A stretch of DNA of 64,000 nucleotides from NCBI RefSeq assembly GCF_003385515.1, contig NZ_QNVT01000015.1:62001-126000 (forward strand). The letters run 5' to 3'. The notes under the pieces were generated by a model, which saw only the letters and a list, made by a program, of their open reading frames with translations, had not been told where the DNA came from and ran no database searches. Below, one piece after another: positions 22,983 through 31,489 of the stretch; positions within the stretch are counted from its first letter, which is position 1; each line of letters opens with the position of its first letter. The position numbers were made by a program, and so were the translations under genes. The DNA is from Chryseobacterium pennae (GTDB taxonomy: Bacteria; Bacteroidota; Bacteroidia; Flavobacteriales; Weeksellaceae).

Positions 22983-25295
22983 TTACAGAACGTTCTGGCT
23001 GATTGAAACTCTCAGTGCAAGCAATCCCGTAATTCCCTGAAGGTCTTCTACCTTTAAAAACTCTATATCATATTCCAGAATACCTTTTTTCTGAAGCTTG
23101 GTTACATATTCCAGATATTCTTTCTGATTTTCCATACCAAAGTACACGATGGTAATCTTTCCGGGAGCCGTAATCCGCTCTGAAGAATCTTTTACGTGGG
23201 CTTTATCCAGACGTTTTTTAATGATCTCGTAGTAGGAATTATAGGCCCCGTCTACATCAAAACGCTTTTCATCCATTCTGAAGCGGATGTCTATTTTTTC
23301 ATTATATACAAAGATCAGGGAAGCTATATCCAATGGAATAGGGAGTTCCTTTTTAAAAGACTGGAATTCAAGTTCCATTTTGCAGACAGTCTTTAATTGC
23401 AGGTACCTTAATTTATGAACAACTTTTGAGGTGTAATGCAGATCCGGAGCAATGGTATGCCCAATATACAGATTATGTTCCACACCATCAGATTTAAATC
23501 TTTCATAATAATGCGGGAAGATCTGTTGAGCCTTGACCTGGCTTTCATCCAGCATATCTGCGAGTTTTCTGTTAACCAGAGTAATAGAGTCATCCAGATC
23601 CTTTCTGTGGTTATAAAAAAGATCTGTTTGTGCCAATACCAATGCAAAGTAGTTTTGGATCTTTGATTTTATTTCCTGTGGTGTTCTGATTTCCAGTTTT
23701 CCCTGTAAGAAAGGATGTATTTCTTCTCTCAGTAATCTTTGAAGGCGCTGTTCCGTATCTGCTTTGATCTCATGGTTCAGTTCGTTTTCAAAAATATCAA
23801 GAGCCAGCAAAAACTTCTCTGAATTAGAATTGGTTAAAGTCAGAATATCCTTAAGCCACTCAATTTGTTGGTTGAGGTCATTAAGCATCAGGTTAAAGCG
23901 TTTTTCAGAAGAGGAACGTATGTCTGAAACACCAAATAACGGGGTAAGGTTTTTAAATGAAATCTGCTTTAAGGTATATATTTTCTTACCAAGAGATGCC
24001 GTAAAATATTTTTCCGCTTCATTTCGGAATTTCCATACCACACTGTCATGAATGGTAGTATATTCCCGCTGTATTATGGCTTCTATCTGATAATTTTTCT
24101 CAAAATAAAATCTGCTGAGAGAGAATAGGACCATGTCGGTAAAAAACTCAAGTTTTTTGAGTTTTAAACCATTGAAACTGCCTGCGATGGGGGAAGTAAA
24201 CTCCATAATAGCAAGAAGCTCATTATCTTTCATGATAGGAATTACCATGAAGCTGTTGATATTATTATCCTTTAAAATATTGAAGGACGGAAGCTGTCTA
24301 ATATTCTCATCAAGATTATCCACATTGGACACTACAATTGATTTCGAATTATGGTTTAAATTATTAAAAGTCGTTTTACGGGTTTCTTCGTCAAATGTAT
24401 TGATCCAGAAATCCAGAATATGATTGGTAAGCAAGCTTTCATAAATCGGGAGTTTATCAAGCTTTTGCTCTTTTTTATTAAAGGTCATCAGTCCGAAACT
24501 GAGCTCCGGAACGTCAAAATATGATTTGAAAATCTCTGTCAGGTTCTCATTCGGATTTAAATTTTCAGGATCAATTTCGATCATGCTTGATTTAAGATCG
24601 GAAAGGGCTACCTCAGAGGTACAGTCTACCAGCGAGATAATGGTAAAGCCTTTTAATATCCAGGATTGTGACGGAAAATATTTTTGCCACAATTTAAAAT
24701 CATCCAGATTTTCCAACAGCATATCCATGATCTCATCAGATGGAATTTTTGCCTCTTCAGTAGGATAAATCTCTGTAAAATCTGAATTTACCGTTATCTT
24801 ATAGTGTTTCATGATTCCCAGTTTATTCGGGATATCATAATAAAACGGAATAGTGCTTTTGATATCTTTTTTAAAATAGCTCTGAAGAATCAGGCAACAG
24901 CAAAATACATAAAATTCGTTGTCACTAATATTTCTCAGCTCAATTTCAAAATCTTTTCCTGCATCTTTAAGAATATCTTTAAACCTCTCTGTATAGTTGA
25001 ACGTGATATTAGATAGAGGAATACTTGCTGCTTTTATTTCATTTCGGGTAAGTCCGGTAGGAAAAAGATCGGCGAGCAGTGATCTGATGAGGTCTTCATT
25101 CTTTTCCAGAATGCTTATATCCTGAAAGCCTTCTTTCAGTTCTTTAAAATTCCGTGTTCTCTCAATCAGGGATTCAGCATAGTTGACCCTGTATTCCAAA
25201 CGGTCATTATACCGGATATGTTCCAGTACATCCAAATATTTTTTGAATGAGATATAAACCTGGAAGGGAGAGTCTTTTTTGTAAAGATTAGCCAA
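22983..25295 (-). CDS. GAF-domain protein, Bacteroidota-specific, function unknown
   Basis: A 770-residue cytosolic protein. The only plausible start is a TTG at 25295, because an in-frame TAG directly precedes it and the next Met is far inside. The N-terminal ~200 residues are helical. Residues about 300-420 look like a GAF sensor domain: NNINSFMVIPIMKDNELLAIMEFTS and LEFFTDMVLFSLSRF. A long helical region follows, and a C-terminal ~150-residue alpha/beta part has KITIVYFGMENQKEYLEYV. No kinase, cyclase or GGDEF output motif is visible. It ends convergently 97 bases from the HD/Pycsar-like gene, but convergent orientation gives no evidence of joint function. Confidence 0.72.
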   Translation of the reverse strand: MANLYKKDSPFQVYISFKKYLDVLEHIRYNDRLEYRVNYAESLIERTRNFKELKEGFQDISILEKNEDLIRSLLADLFPTGLTRNEIKAASIPLSNITFNYTERFKDILKDAGKDFEIELRNISDNEFYVFCCCLILQSYFKKDIKSTIPFYYDIPNKLGIMKHYKITVNSDFTEIYPTEEAKIPSDEIMDMLLENLDDFKLWQKYFPSQSWILKGFTIISLVDCTSEVALSDLKSSMIEIDPENLNPNENLTEIFKSYFDVPELSFGLMTFNKKEQKLDKLPIYESLLTNHILDFWINTFDEETRKTTFNNLNHNSKSIVVSNVDNLDENIRQLPSFNILKDNNINSFMVIPIMKDNELLAIMEFTSPIAGSFNGLKLKKLEFFTDMVLFSLSRFYFEKNYQIEAIIQREYTTIHDSVVWKFRNEAEKYFTASLGKKIYTLKQISFKNLTPLFGVSDIRSSSEKRFNLMLNDLNQQIEWLKDILTLTNSNSEKFLLALDIFENELNHEIKADTEQRLQRLLREEIHPFLQGKLEIRTPQEIKSKIQNYFALVLAQTDLFYNHRKDLDDSITLVNRKLADMLDESQVKAQQIFPHYYERFKSDGVEHNLYIGHTIAPDLHYTSKVVHKLRYLQLKTVCKMELEFQSFKKELPIPLDIASLIFVYNEKIDIRFRMDEKRFDVDGAYNSYYEIIKKRLDKAHVKDSSERITAPGKITIVYFGMENQKEYLEYVTKLQKKGILEYDIEFLKVEDLQGITGLLALRVSISQNVL

Positions 25296-25490
25296 CTACT
25301 GAAATTTAAAGTAAAGTTATGAAAAAAAGACTATTTCCAACTCTGTTTAGGATTGGTAAAAATGATCTTTTGCTGTTGTTTTATTTTGTTTTTCTGAAAG
25401 AAGTGTTGAAAAGGATATTACATTAAATGATTCTTCTTTTTCTTTTTGAAGATTTTCTATACGCTTTTCTTTTGGTGATATTTTGAACAA

Positions 25491-25521
25491 AAAATTGCCT
25501 CCGAAGAACTGAGGCAATTTT
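25491..25521 (-). terminator. Terminator of TonB receptor gene
   Basis: AAAATTGCCTC / GAGGCAATTTT 11-base stem, followed on the minus strand by TTTTTGTTC, 24 bases beyond the receptor stop at 25545. Confidence 0.88.
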
Positions 25522-25544
25522 CGTATCATAAAAATCTATGAAGA

Positions 25545-28010
25545 CTAAAATTTGATATTATATCCCAATATAAACTGTGTTCCGAAAATACTGAAATGCT
25601 GGGCATCATAACTGGATTGCTGATACCGTCCATTGAAAGTAACAGTATTGTAAACTTCGTCATATGTCTTATCTGCAGGCAGATTTCGTAATTCCCATTT
25701 TGGTAAAATATTAAAGATGTTCAACGCCCCGATATTAATCGTGTTTTTACTGTTGATGTTGTAATTGATGGTAAGATCTGTTGTAATTCTGGGCTTAAAT
25801 CTTAAATAGGATTGTGAATCAGCAGCAGGATCATTCCAGGCAAGGTTAGCGCCCGGCATACCGCTGTTGGCATAAGTTGCCTTGCCAAATAGTGTATTAT
25901 TAAGCGATATATTCCATTTTTTAATGGCGTAATCTATTCCGAGCACAGCTTTTAATGAAGGCCTTGAAGTAGTGGCTAGAGCTTCTTCAGTTCTGTTAAA
26001 TGGAGCCACAAGATTAAGACCATTCAGTTTATCCGAGTTTTTCGTTATTTTAGACTGATTCATATTCATGGCAAGATTTAATGCAAGCTTTCCCGTAGCC
26101 AGATCAATATTTCTGTAGTTAGCCACAAGATCAAGACCTATAGTTCTGGTGTCTACGCCATTGGTAAAGAAGCTGGCTGCATTAACTGTTGTTACTCCTA
26201 TACTGCTTAAAGGATCCAAAATAGTAGCTTTATCGCTCATTCTGGAACTTAACAAAATCCTGTCATATACCTTGATCAGATATCCATCGAGTGTTATTGA
26301 GAAGTTTTTATTAGGTTGGATACCTAGTCCCAAAGTGAAATTAAGTGATTTTTCTGCATCTAACTTTGGGATACCAATAGCCTTAGCTTCTTTGCCTACA
26401 TTGTTGAATAGTCCTTCTGATACGATCTTTCCATTATTAAAAACATTCTGAATCGTCGAAAGATAAACCTGCTGAAGACTTGGAGCACGGAAACCTGTAG
26501 ATACAGATCCTCGCGCTACCAGCTTTTTTCCTATGATATTTTGTCTGGCACTCACTTTCCAAACTAACGCATTCCCAAAATCGCTGAAATTCTCAAAACG
26601 TGCTGTGGCATTGAATGTGGTTGCTTCAGAAATGTCAAAAGCTGCATCGGCATATACTCCGATGTTATATCTGGAGAAAACACCTGAATTTTCCTGTGAT
26701 AGCCCCGGAAACGAAATGGAACCCGTCTGATTATACGAAGCCGGATCACCTGCATAGATTTCATATTCGTCTCTTCTCGCTTCAGAACCAAATGCAAGGG
26801 CAACATGGTCTGATAATCTTTTGGAAACATCAATATTTCCAATAATATTATTGAATCTGAAACCTCCGGGTTTAAAGTTAATAGGACTCGATGCTCCCAA
26901 TGCGGCATTGAAAGTATTTCCGACAGTATATAGAATTTTATTTCCTCCAAAAGTGGTACTCAGATCAATATTCCAGTCGCTTTCTGTTTTTGTTTTATAT
27001 CCCAAGGTTGCTCCATAATCTGTGAGGTCTCCAATAAAGGTTGGTGTAAAGCCGTCTGGAGAGTTAAGTGCATTTTTAGGACTCACCCAATAAGGTGTTC
27101 TGTGATTGGCAAAACTGCTTACTTTTTTAACAGCAAGCGAGGCATTGGCATAAAGACTTGACCGCTCAGAAACCGGTATTGAGGTATTCACCAAAAAACT
27201 TATGCTGTTCTTTTTAGGATAAGCATTTTTATTTTGGGCATCCGGATATTGAGCTAAATAAGCTTCCACTTCATTTTGATTGGCTCCAAAGGTTTGAGCT
27301 TCCCAATATGGATTTACCTTTCCATTTCTATAAGCATAATCATTGTTTTGAAAGTTGGTAGAGAAAGTAAGAAAGCCTCCGTTTTTAAACGTAGATCCTG
27401 TAATCAGGTTAAAATTTTGTGAAAAGCCATCTCCTTTGGAATATAATCCCAGATTGGCATTAGCTTCTGTAAAGTTGATTTTATCTTTCAATAGAATGTT
27501 GATAACCCCGGCAATAGCATCCGAACCATATTGTGCAGAAGCACCATCTCTCAGAATTTCTATTTTTTTGATTGCAATAGAAGGAATAGATGAAAGGTCT
27601 GCTCCTGTTTCTCCTTTACCAATGGTGTTCTGTGTAAATATAAGGGATGATTGATTTTTTCTTTTCCCATTGATTAAAACCAAGGTTCTTGATGATCCCA
27701 TATTTCTGATTTCAAAAGGATCCAGTAAAGAGGTAGCATCCTGCACGGCGGCACTGGTAGAGTTGAAAGACGGGATTCTGTACTGTAAGGCTTGTCCTAC
27801 GGAACTATGCCCGGATGACTGGATAATAGCGGCGTCTATATTATCTATGGGTAGGGGAGTAGAAACACTTGATCTTGGAGCGGCTCTGGTTCCTACCATC
27901 ACGACCTCGTCAAGTTTCTTTGAGGTTGCTGAGTCTTTTTCCTGCGCCTGTACTAAGCCTATGGTGCATAATAAAAATGCCGCAGCGGCATTGCTGTTTG
28001 TCTTCATCAT
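25545..28010 (-). CDS. TonB-dependent receptor, substrate unknown
   Basis: An 821-residue outer-membrane receptor without the N-terminal carboxypeptidase-like domain typical of SusC. The signal peptide is MMKTNSNAAAAFLLCTIGLVQAQ. The TonB box region is KKLDEVVMVGTRAAPRS. The plug has LVLINGKRKNQSS, then IKKIEILRDGASAQYGSDAIAGVINILLK. The barrel ends in GTQFILGYNIKF. The plug type (Ala-Pro-Arg-Ser after VGTRA, NGKR, IERIEVLRDGASAQYGSDA) is that of large Bacteroidota/Caulobacter receptors often annotated only as TonB-dependent receptors. No SusD partner or enzyme gene is beside it. It has its own -7 box at 28049 and its own terminator. Confidence 0.9.
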   Translation of the reverse strand: MMKTNSNAAAAFLLCTIGLVQAQEKDSATSKKLDEVVMVGTRAAPRSSVSTPLPIDNIDAAIIQSSGHSSVGQALQYRIPSFNSTSAAVQDATSLLDPFEIRNMGSSRTLVLINGKRKNQSSLIFTQNTIGKGETGADLSSIPSIAIKKIEILRDGASAQYGSDAIAGVINILLKDKINFTEANANLGLYSKGDGFSQNFNLITGSTFKNGGFLTFSTNFQNNDYAYRNGKVNPYWEAQTFGANQNEVEAYLAQYPDAQNKNAYPKKNSISFLVNTSIPVSERSSLYANASLAVKKVSSFANHRTPYWVSPKNALNSPDGFTPTFIGDLTDYGATLGYKTKTESDWNIDLSTTFGGNKILYTVGNTFNAALGASSPINFKPGGFRFNNIIGNIDVSKRLSDHVALAFGSEARRDEYEIYAGDPASYNQTGSISFPGLSQENSGVFSRYNIGVYADAAFDISEATTFNATARFENFSDFGNALVWKVSARQNIIGKKLVARGSVSTGFRAPSLQQVYLSTIQNVFNNGKIVSEGLFNNVGKEAKAIGIPKLDAEKSLNFTLGLGIQPNKNFSITLDGYLIKVYDRILLSSRMSDKATILDPLSSIGVTTVNAASFFTNGVDTRTIGLDLVANYRNIDLATGKLALNLAMNMNQSKITKNSDKLNGLNLVAPFNRTEEALATTSRPSLKAVLGIDYAIKKWNISLNNTLFGKATYANSGMPGANLAWNDPAADSQSYLRFKPRITTDLTINYNINSKNTINIGALNIFNILPKWELRNLPADKTYDEVYNTVTFNGRYQQSSYDAQHFSIFGTQFILGYNIKF

Positions 28011-28048
28011 TGTGTTGTTTTTTATTGTGTGTTTTTCGAAATAGAAGA

Positions 28049-28056
28049 CAAATATA
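28049..28056 (-). promoter_or_regulatory. TAnnTTTG -7 box for TonB receptor
   Basis: Minus-strand TATATTTG followed by TCTT, identical through 12 bases to the -7 region of the siderophore operon promoter at 3746. It lies 38 bases upstream of the ATG; no -33 TTTG is obvious. The surrounding gap 28011-28461 is AT-rich and otherwise holds only the two hairpins at 28352 and 28411. Confidence 0.5.
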
Positions 28057-28351
28057 TTGAATGTTATTTTGTTTATGTATTTATTTTTAACTTTTTTTAA
28101 GATATTATTTTTATTAAAATTGATATTTGTTTATTTTATTTTAAATTTTAATCAATTAAGATTGCGTAGTTTATAATTTTTAATTTTTGATTTTGTGGGT
28201 TGATATTTTTTCCATGCATAGGATAATGATTTTTTACTAATTCCTATGCTTGTGATTTGTTTAAATTGAAGTTTCATTACGCATTAACCTCATTGGTTAA
28301 TAAATCTTTAATGTAATAAATAAAACATTATTGGATAGGGGAATGTACAAA

Positions 28352-28378
28352 ATGCCCCATTCCTGAAGAATGGGGCAT
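28352..28378. terminator. Second hairpin downstream of nuo operon
   Basis: ATGCCCCATTC / GAATGGGGCAT perfect 11-base stem with a 5-base loop, GC-rich for this genome. On the minus strand it is followed by TTTTG. It may be a back-up terminator for the nuo operon; alternatively a structured RNA element. Confidence 0.55.
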
Positions 28379-28410
28379 GACAATAGACTAAAATTGTGAG
28401 AGATTCACAA

Positions 28411-28441
28411 AAAAACCTTTCAGATTATCTGAAAGGTTTTT
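28411..28441 (-). terminator. Terminator of the nuo operon
   Basis: AAAAACCTTTCAG / CTGAAAGGTTTTT 13-base stem, 21 bases beyond the nuoN stop, with a T-tract on the minus strand. Confidence 0.9.
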
Positions 28442-28461
28442 GATATTGTGTGGATAACTTT

Positions 28462-29841
28462 TTATAATCCGAACATTTTTGCAAACAGATCCGGGAAGAT
28501 ACCCAGAACGATAATCGTTACGATTACAAATACTGCAACAACATTGTAAGTAAGTGTTACTTTCTCTGATGACTTGAATGTAGATTCTTTAAAGAAGAAC
28601 ATCGCGATGATTAATCTTAAATAGTAAGCGATAGATAGGGCAGACCCTAAAACTGCTACCAATACTAAGAATGCTGCACCATTCATTGCCTGAGAGAATA
28701 AAGCAAATTTCCCCATGAAACCAGCTGTTAATGGAACTCCTGCCATTGAAAGCATAGAGATCGCTGCTGCTGTTGCCAATAAAGGTTCTGTTTTTGCCAA
28801 TCCTTTGAAAGCTCCGAAAGAAGTTTCCCTTTTTAATTTCTCTACCCAGATCAGACACATGAAAACTCCTACTGTAGATAAAGCATAAGCGAATAAATAG
28901 AACGCTAAGTTATAAGTAGAAAGGCTTGTCATTCCGAAGAATACCAATCCGATGTATCCTGCGTGAGATACTGAAGAGTAAGCCAACATTCTTTTTGCAT
29001 TCGTCTGGGCAAGACCCATAACGTTTGCCAGTAATAAAGTGATGATTAAGAATACTCCCAAAACATTGATCCATTCGTGAGTCACTCCGGCAAATCCGAT
29101 TGTCATTAATCTGAACAATGCGAAGAAACCTGAAATCTTTACCACACTTGCCATGAATGCTGTAATTAATGAAGGTGATCCTGCATATACATCAGGGCTC
29201 CACATATGGAAAGGAGCTAAAGCTACTTTAAATGCCAATGCACAAAGAATAAGCAATACTCCTAAAATGAACATTACGTTTGAAGCATTAGCTACTCCAA
29301 AGTCGTGGATCTTATATAAATCAAAACTTCCTGCACTTCCGTAGATGAACGCGATTCCGAAAAGTAAGAAACCTGTCGCGAATGCACCCATTAAGAAATA
29401 TTTGATTGAAGCTTCATTTGATCTTAAATCAGTTTTGTTGGCACCAGCCATTACATATAATGGGATAGAAAGGATCTCAACACCTAAGAACATGGTTACC
29501 AGGTTCTGGTATCCGAAAAGAACAATTCCTCCCACCAAGGCAAATAGCATCAATGCATATAATTCTGATTGGTGGCTTCTGTGATTGCTGAATGCAAAAC
29601 CTCCCAAGAAGAATAACAATAAGGTTGTTACAATGGATAATTTAGTGAATAATGCTGTATTGGCACTGTATTCATACATATGCTTATAGTGATCGAAGAA
29701 CGAACATTCAGGCATAAAGCTTACATACAATGCGATGATTAAACCTAAAATCCCAATGTATCTTGCGAATTTTCCTTGTTCGAAAACTCCTGAAAATAAC
29801 GCAATAACTGCCGTTAGGAAAACAATAATTAAAACACTCAT
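28462..29841 (-). CDS. nuoN: NADH-quinone oxidoreductase subunit N
   Basis: A 459-residue polytopic membrane protein, one of the three antiporter-like proton-pumping subunits of Complex I. It has about 13-14 hydrophobic helices. Family markers are LVTMFLGVEILSIPLYVMAG (the conserved Glu in the fifth helix), FKVALAPFHMWSPDVYAGSP (Lys and the HxW block) and KRMLAYSSVSHAGYI. It is the last gene of the nuo operon, 152 bases behind nuoM and followed by two hairpins. Confidence 0.95.
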   Translation of the reverse strand: MSVLIIVFLTAVIALFSGVFEQGKFARYIGILGLIIALYVSFMPECSFFDHYKHMYEYSANTALFTKLSIVTTLLLFFLGGFAFSNHRSHQSELYALMLFALVGGIVLFGYQNLVTMFLGVEILSIPLYVMAGANKTDLRSNEASIKYFLMGAFATGFLLFGIAFIYGSAGSFDLYKIHDFGVANASNVMFILGVLLILCALAFKVALAPFHMWSPDVYAGSPSLITAFMASVVKISGFFALFRLMTIGFAGVTHEWINVLGVFLIITLLLANVMGLAQTNAKRMLAYSSVSHAGYIGLVFFGMTSLSTYNLAFYLFAYALSTVGVFMCLIWVEKLKRETSFGAFKGLAKTEPLLATAAAISMLSMAGVPLTAGFMGKFALFSQAMNGAAFLVLVAVLGSALSIAYYLRLIIAMFFFKESTFKSSEKVTLTYNVVAVFVIVTIIVLGIFPDLFAKMFGL

Positions 29842-29844
29842 AAT

Positions 29845-29963
29845 ATAGATTTGAGATTTGAGATTTAAAGTTTAAAGTTCAAGGTTTAGAGTAAAAAGTT
29901 CCGGGTTCAAGAGTTTCCGTCCTTTATCTCTTCGTCTTTTATCTTTATGCTCTCTAATCTCTT
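29845..29963. repeat. Heptanucleotide-period spacer, nuoM-nuoN
   Basis: Ten consecutive 7-mers in register from 29845 to 29914 (TGAGATT twice, TAAAGTT twice, CAAGGTT, AAAAGTT, CCGGGTT and others; consensus NRARGTT). They are followed to about 29963 by looser pyrimidine-rich 7-mers of CTTTATC type. Almost the whole 152-base spacer is periodic. Confidence 0.75.
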
Positions 29964-29993
29964 ATTTTTTTAATTTTTAAATCTTTTAATTTT

Positions 29994-31487
29994 TTAGTTA
30001 GCCATTGCCGTGTAGATAAACTTCACTGAACTACTCACCATTTCTATTACCGGTTGTGGGAAAATACCAAGTAAGATCACAAAAACCGCTAAACTCGCCA
30101 ATACAGAGAATTCTACACCAGATAAATCTTTTGCTGTGCTTAACACTTCTACATTTCCTTCTCCAAACATTGCTTTTCCGTAGAATCTCAATAAGTATAC
30201 TGCGCAAAGAATTACCGTAAGACCAGCAATTACCGCTGCTGTTCCGTTGAAGTCATATACTGCTTTTAACAGGATAAATTCTCCGATGAATCCATTCGTC
30301 AATGGAACTCCCATTGAACCTAATATAATAATCAGGAATAAAACAGCAAACTTAGGTGCTACTTTAGCTAAACCACCCATTTGTCTGATATCTCTTGATT
30401 TAAATCTCTTGTATAAAATATCACAACAGTAGAATAATCCCACTACGTTAATACCGTGAGCAAAAGTCTGTACCAATGCACCTTCAGCACCTTCAACATT
30501 GAAAGTTCCTCTTAAAGTAACTACTGCTGAAGCGAAGATACCAGCTACCATCAAACCTACGTGAGAGAAAGATGAATAAGCAATGATTCTCTTCATATCC
30601 GTCTGAATGATCGCGATCAATGCTCCGTGAACAATTCCCACGATGGCAAGAATAATTACGATCTGTCCTGAAATTCCTGCAATAGGAAGTGGAGTGATTG
30701 GAAGTAAATAACGCATTAGGCCATACACTGCCATTTTAAGCATGATACCGGATAACAACATCGATCCCTGAGTAGGAGAGTAGGTATACGTATCAGGCTG
30801 CCAGGTATGGAAAGGGAATACCGGTAATTTCACTGCAAAAGCAAAGAAAATGAACCAGAATACCACAGTCTGCTGTACTTCGTTCAGTTGCGCATTGTAT
30901 AGATCTGTTAAAGCGAATGATGCAGAGTGGTTGTACACATAGATCAATCCGGCTAACATAAATAAAGATCCAACGAATGTATATACGAAGAATTTCGTAG
31001 TGAATTCAAACCTTTTATTCTCTTGTCCCCAAAGTCCGGCAATAAACCAAATTGGAATCAAAGTTACTTCCCAGAAAATGTAGAACAATAATCCGTCTAA
31101 AGAAGTAAATACTCCTACAAGACCGAATTGCATCAACAGAATCAATCCGTAGAATGTATTTCTGTAGTTTACACTTTCATTGAAAGAAGATAAAATGATG
31201 ATTGGCGCTAATATGTTAGTCAGCAATAAAAGAAGCATACTCATCCCATCGATACCGAAGTGAAGAGAGCTCTTCATAAACTGTGACCACGGATAATTGA
31301 TCTCATGCTGCAATACGCTGTCTACTGTCGGAGTAAAATCAAAATCCGAAAGTATATAAAACGTAAGAAGCATTTGAATCAATGCAATTCCCAGTGCCAA
31401 ATATTTGCTGGAATTACTCTTCCATGCAAAAACTAATCCCGAACCTACTAGAGGTAATAGTAATAATGTTAATAATAAACAAGACAT
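29994..31487 (-). CDS. nuoM: NADH-quinone oxidoreductase subunit M
   Basis: A 497-residue antiporter-like Complex I subunit with about 14 membrane helices. Conserved blocks are LLFYIFWEVTLIPIWFIAGLWG (the essential Glu), FAVKLPVFPFHTWQPDTYTYSP (Lys and HTW) and KRIIAYSSFSHVGLM. It pumps protons as part of the membrane arm. The gene starts 2 bases after nuoL ends, so the two are coupled, and is separated from nuoN by a periodic spacer. Confidence 0.96.
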   Translation of the reverse strand: MSCLLLTLLLLPLVGSGLVFAWKSNSSKYLALGIALIQMLLTFYILSDFDFTPTVDSVLQHEINYPWSQFMKSSLHFGIDGMSMLLLLLTNILAPIIILSSFNESVNYRNTFYGLILLMQFGLVGVFTSLDGLLFYIFWEVTLIPIWFIAGLWGQENKRFEFTTKFFVYTFVGSLFMLAGLIYVYNHSASFALTDLYNAQLNEVQQTVVFWFIFFAFAVKLPVFPFHTWQPDTYTYSPTQGSMLLSGIMLKMAVYGLMRYLLPITPLPIAGISGQIVIILAIVGIVHGALIAIIQTDMKRIIAYSSFSHVGLMVAGIFASAVVTLRGTFNVEGAEGALVQTFAHGINVVGLFYCCDILYKRFKSRDIRQMGGLAKVAPKFAVLFLIIILGSMGVPLTNGFIGEFILLKAVYDFNGTAAVIAGLTVILCAVYLLRFYGKAMFGEGNVEVLSTAKDLSGVEFSVLASLAVFVILLGIFPQPVIEMVSSSVKFIYTAMAN

Positions 31488-31489
31488 TA

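Noticed and set aside
25347..25529. 60-residue minus-strand open frame downstream of the TonB receptor
   Set aside because: It begins inside the receptor's terminator hairpin (25491-25521) and has no recognisable start context or family feature.
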